Source: Dehalococcoidia bacterium
GTDB lineage: Bacteria > Chloroflexota > Dehalococcoidia > GIF9 > UBA5629
Assembly: GCA_016927965.1 (NCBI GenBank)
Contig: JAFGLP010000071.1
Span: 1 to 6,749, forward strand
Direction of reading: 5' to 3'
Length of the DNA: 6,749 bases
A model generated the notes under the pieces. That model was not told the origin of the DNA and ran no database searches. It was given only the letters and a program-made list of their open reading frames with translations. This document shows, in pieces, positions 5,872 through 6,749 of the stretch (position 1 is the first letter of the stretch; each line of letters starts with the position of its first letter). Both the position numbers and the translations under genes were made by a program.

Positions 5872-6749
5872 ATGATGAAATCTCATCTTGAATTATACCT
5901 GAAACTACTCCCCGCTCAACCTGGGGTATACATGTTCAAGGACATTACAGGTGAGATAATTTATATTGGAAAAGCATCCAACTTACATAACAGGGTCAGG
6001 ATTTATTTTAAACAAGTTCACAATACCTCCGAAAAGACTGCTCAGCTTGTTACTAAAATCGATAAGATAGAGTTTGTTGTTACTGACTCCGAAATTGAAG
6101 CACTGATTCTGGAATGCCAGCAAATTAAAAAGTATCGTCCTTATTTTAATATATTGCTGAAAGACGATAAAAGTTTTCCATATATTAAAGTGGATGTCAA
6201 AAATGATTGGCCGACGATCAGCATTACCAGGCGCAGACATAATGACGGTGCCAGGTACATAGGCCGGATACCCAGCGCGTGGTCTGCACGTCAAACATAT
6301 GAATACATAAAAAAAATATTCCCCCTACGGTCATGCAATAAAATCATCAACGGCAAAGAAACCAGGCCATGCCTGAAATATCATATACAACGCTGCCCGG
6401 GACCATGTATAGGAGCGATCTCTGCTGAGAACTACGGTATTCTTGTCAAAAGGTCAATCGCATTCCTGGAGGGAAAAGAGGAACAGGTCATCAGGGAGCT
6501 TAAAAAGGAGATGGAGAGCGCATCAGCCAGACTGGAATTTGAAAAAGCCGCCCGGATCAGGGACCAGTTGCAGGCAATTAAAGCCGTCATCGACAGTAAT
6601 AAGATTTCATTGAATATTAAAGGAGAACAGGACGTTATTGCCATAGCTCGCGATGAAGATTTGGCCTGCATCAGGATTTTTTCTGTTAAAGATCACAGGC
6701 TTATACATGATGAGCACTTTATTATAGAAAGGGCCTCAGGCGAAACAGA
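5872..6749 (+). CDS. uvrC: UvrABC excinuclease subunit C, N-terminal half (3' truncated by window)
   Basis: This subunit makes both incisions in nucleotide excision repair, acting on the UvrB-DNA complex. The frame is open with no stop from 5872 to the window edge, giving 292 of roughly 600 residues. Numbering from the second ATG (5875), the GIY-YIG nuclease spans about 14-100. It shows 'PGVY' (16-19), 'IIYIGKASNL' (28-37), Arg40 and Glu80 in 'ILECQQIKK'; these correspond to the catalytic Tyr, Arg and Glu of characterised UvrC. A Cys-rich motif 'RPCLKYHIQRCPGPCIG' begins near residue 164. The UVR (UvrB-binding) motif 'EFEKAARIRDQL' lies at about 221-232. The last visible residues enter the RNase H-like second nuclease domain. 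Tandem ATG codons (5872 and 5875) leave the exact start open, and no Shine-Dalgarno precedes either. It is divergent from the recombinase, 112 nt away. Confidence 0.96.
   Translation, partial: MMKSHLELYLKLLPAQPGVYMFKDITGEIIYIGKASNLHNRVRIYFKQVHNTSEKTAQLVTKIDKIEFVVTDSEIEALILECQQIKKYRPYFNILLKDDKSFPYIKVDVKNDWPTISITRRRHNDGARYIGRIPSAWSARQTYEYIKKIFPLRSCNKIINGKETRPCLKYHIQRCPGPCIGAISAENYGILVKRSIAFLEGKEEQVIRELKKEMESASARLEFEKAARIRDQLQAIKAVIDSNKISLNIKGEQDVIAIARDEDLACIRIFSVKDHRLIHDEHFIIERASGET

Noticed and set aside
5983..6294. 103-residue open frame on the - strand, and 6432-6671 on the - strand
   Set aside because: Both are fully inside uvrC, whose + frame is intact with all catalytic motifs. No independent evidence.

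Overview
This is a bacterial chromosomal window with two blocks: an H2/NAD(P)-type electron-transfer cluster (1-3896, + strand) and a housekeeping/DNA-maintenance block (3901-6749, mostly - strand, then uvrC on +). UvrC, Shine-Dalgarno sites and a bidirectional-type [NiFe] hydrogenase all indicate a bacterium, most likely an anaerobe. Moderate GC, a Pcm protein and a small basic single-span membrane protein recall Chloroflexota (Dehalococcoidia-like) genomes. That placement is an impression from memory, not a demonstrated assignment.

Block 1. The window opens inside a NuoG-like subunit, of which only the C-terminal molybdopterin-oxidoreductase-fold part is visible. Next come the [NiFe] hydrogenase small subunit (HoxY-like) and large subunit (HoxH-like), tightly spaced and each with a good ribosome binding site. 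A very strong intrinsic terminator (16-bp perfect stem plus T-run) follows the large subunit. Immediately beyond it, with no Shine-Dalgarno and almost no room for a promoter, lies a HoxU/NuoG-N-terminus-like iron-sulfur protein with a complete ligand set for one 2Fe-2S and three 4Fe-4S clusters. An unrecognised 95-residue protein overlaps its end by 8 nt. Together these genes look like the hydrogenase module plus parts of the diaphorase/electron-wire module of a group 3 (probably 3d, Hox-type) complex coupling H2 to NAD(P)H or another soluble carrier.

Block 2. Convergent to block 1, with a gap of only 4 nt, are pcm (protein-L-isoaspartate O-methyltransferase, GTG start), a small basic single-TM protein and a Xer-like tyrosine recombinase, all on the - strand. 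The recombinase keeps the Lys, second Arg, second His and Tyr of the active site. It has Leu where the first catalytic Arg should be, Arg where the HxxR His should be, and ends three residues after the Tyr, so its catalytic competence is doubtful. A 112-nt divergent intergenic region with a consensus -10 box leads into uvrC on the + strand. That gene has intact GIY-YIG, cysteine-rich and UVR regions and runs off the window end.

No RNA genes, CRISPR arrays, insertion sequences or attachment sites were found, and no gene-free stretch exceeds 112 nt. I see no clear previously undescribed system. The best leads are the partition of NuoG/HoxU-type modules on both sides of the hydrogenase, the terminator-to-start junction before hoxU, the small unknown gene coupled to hoxU, and the apparently catalytically altered recombinase.
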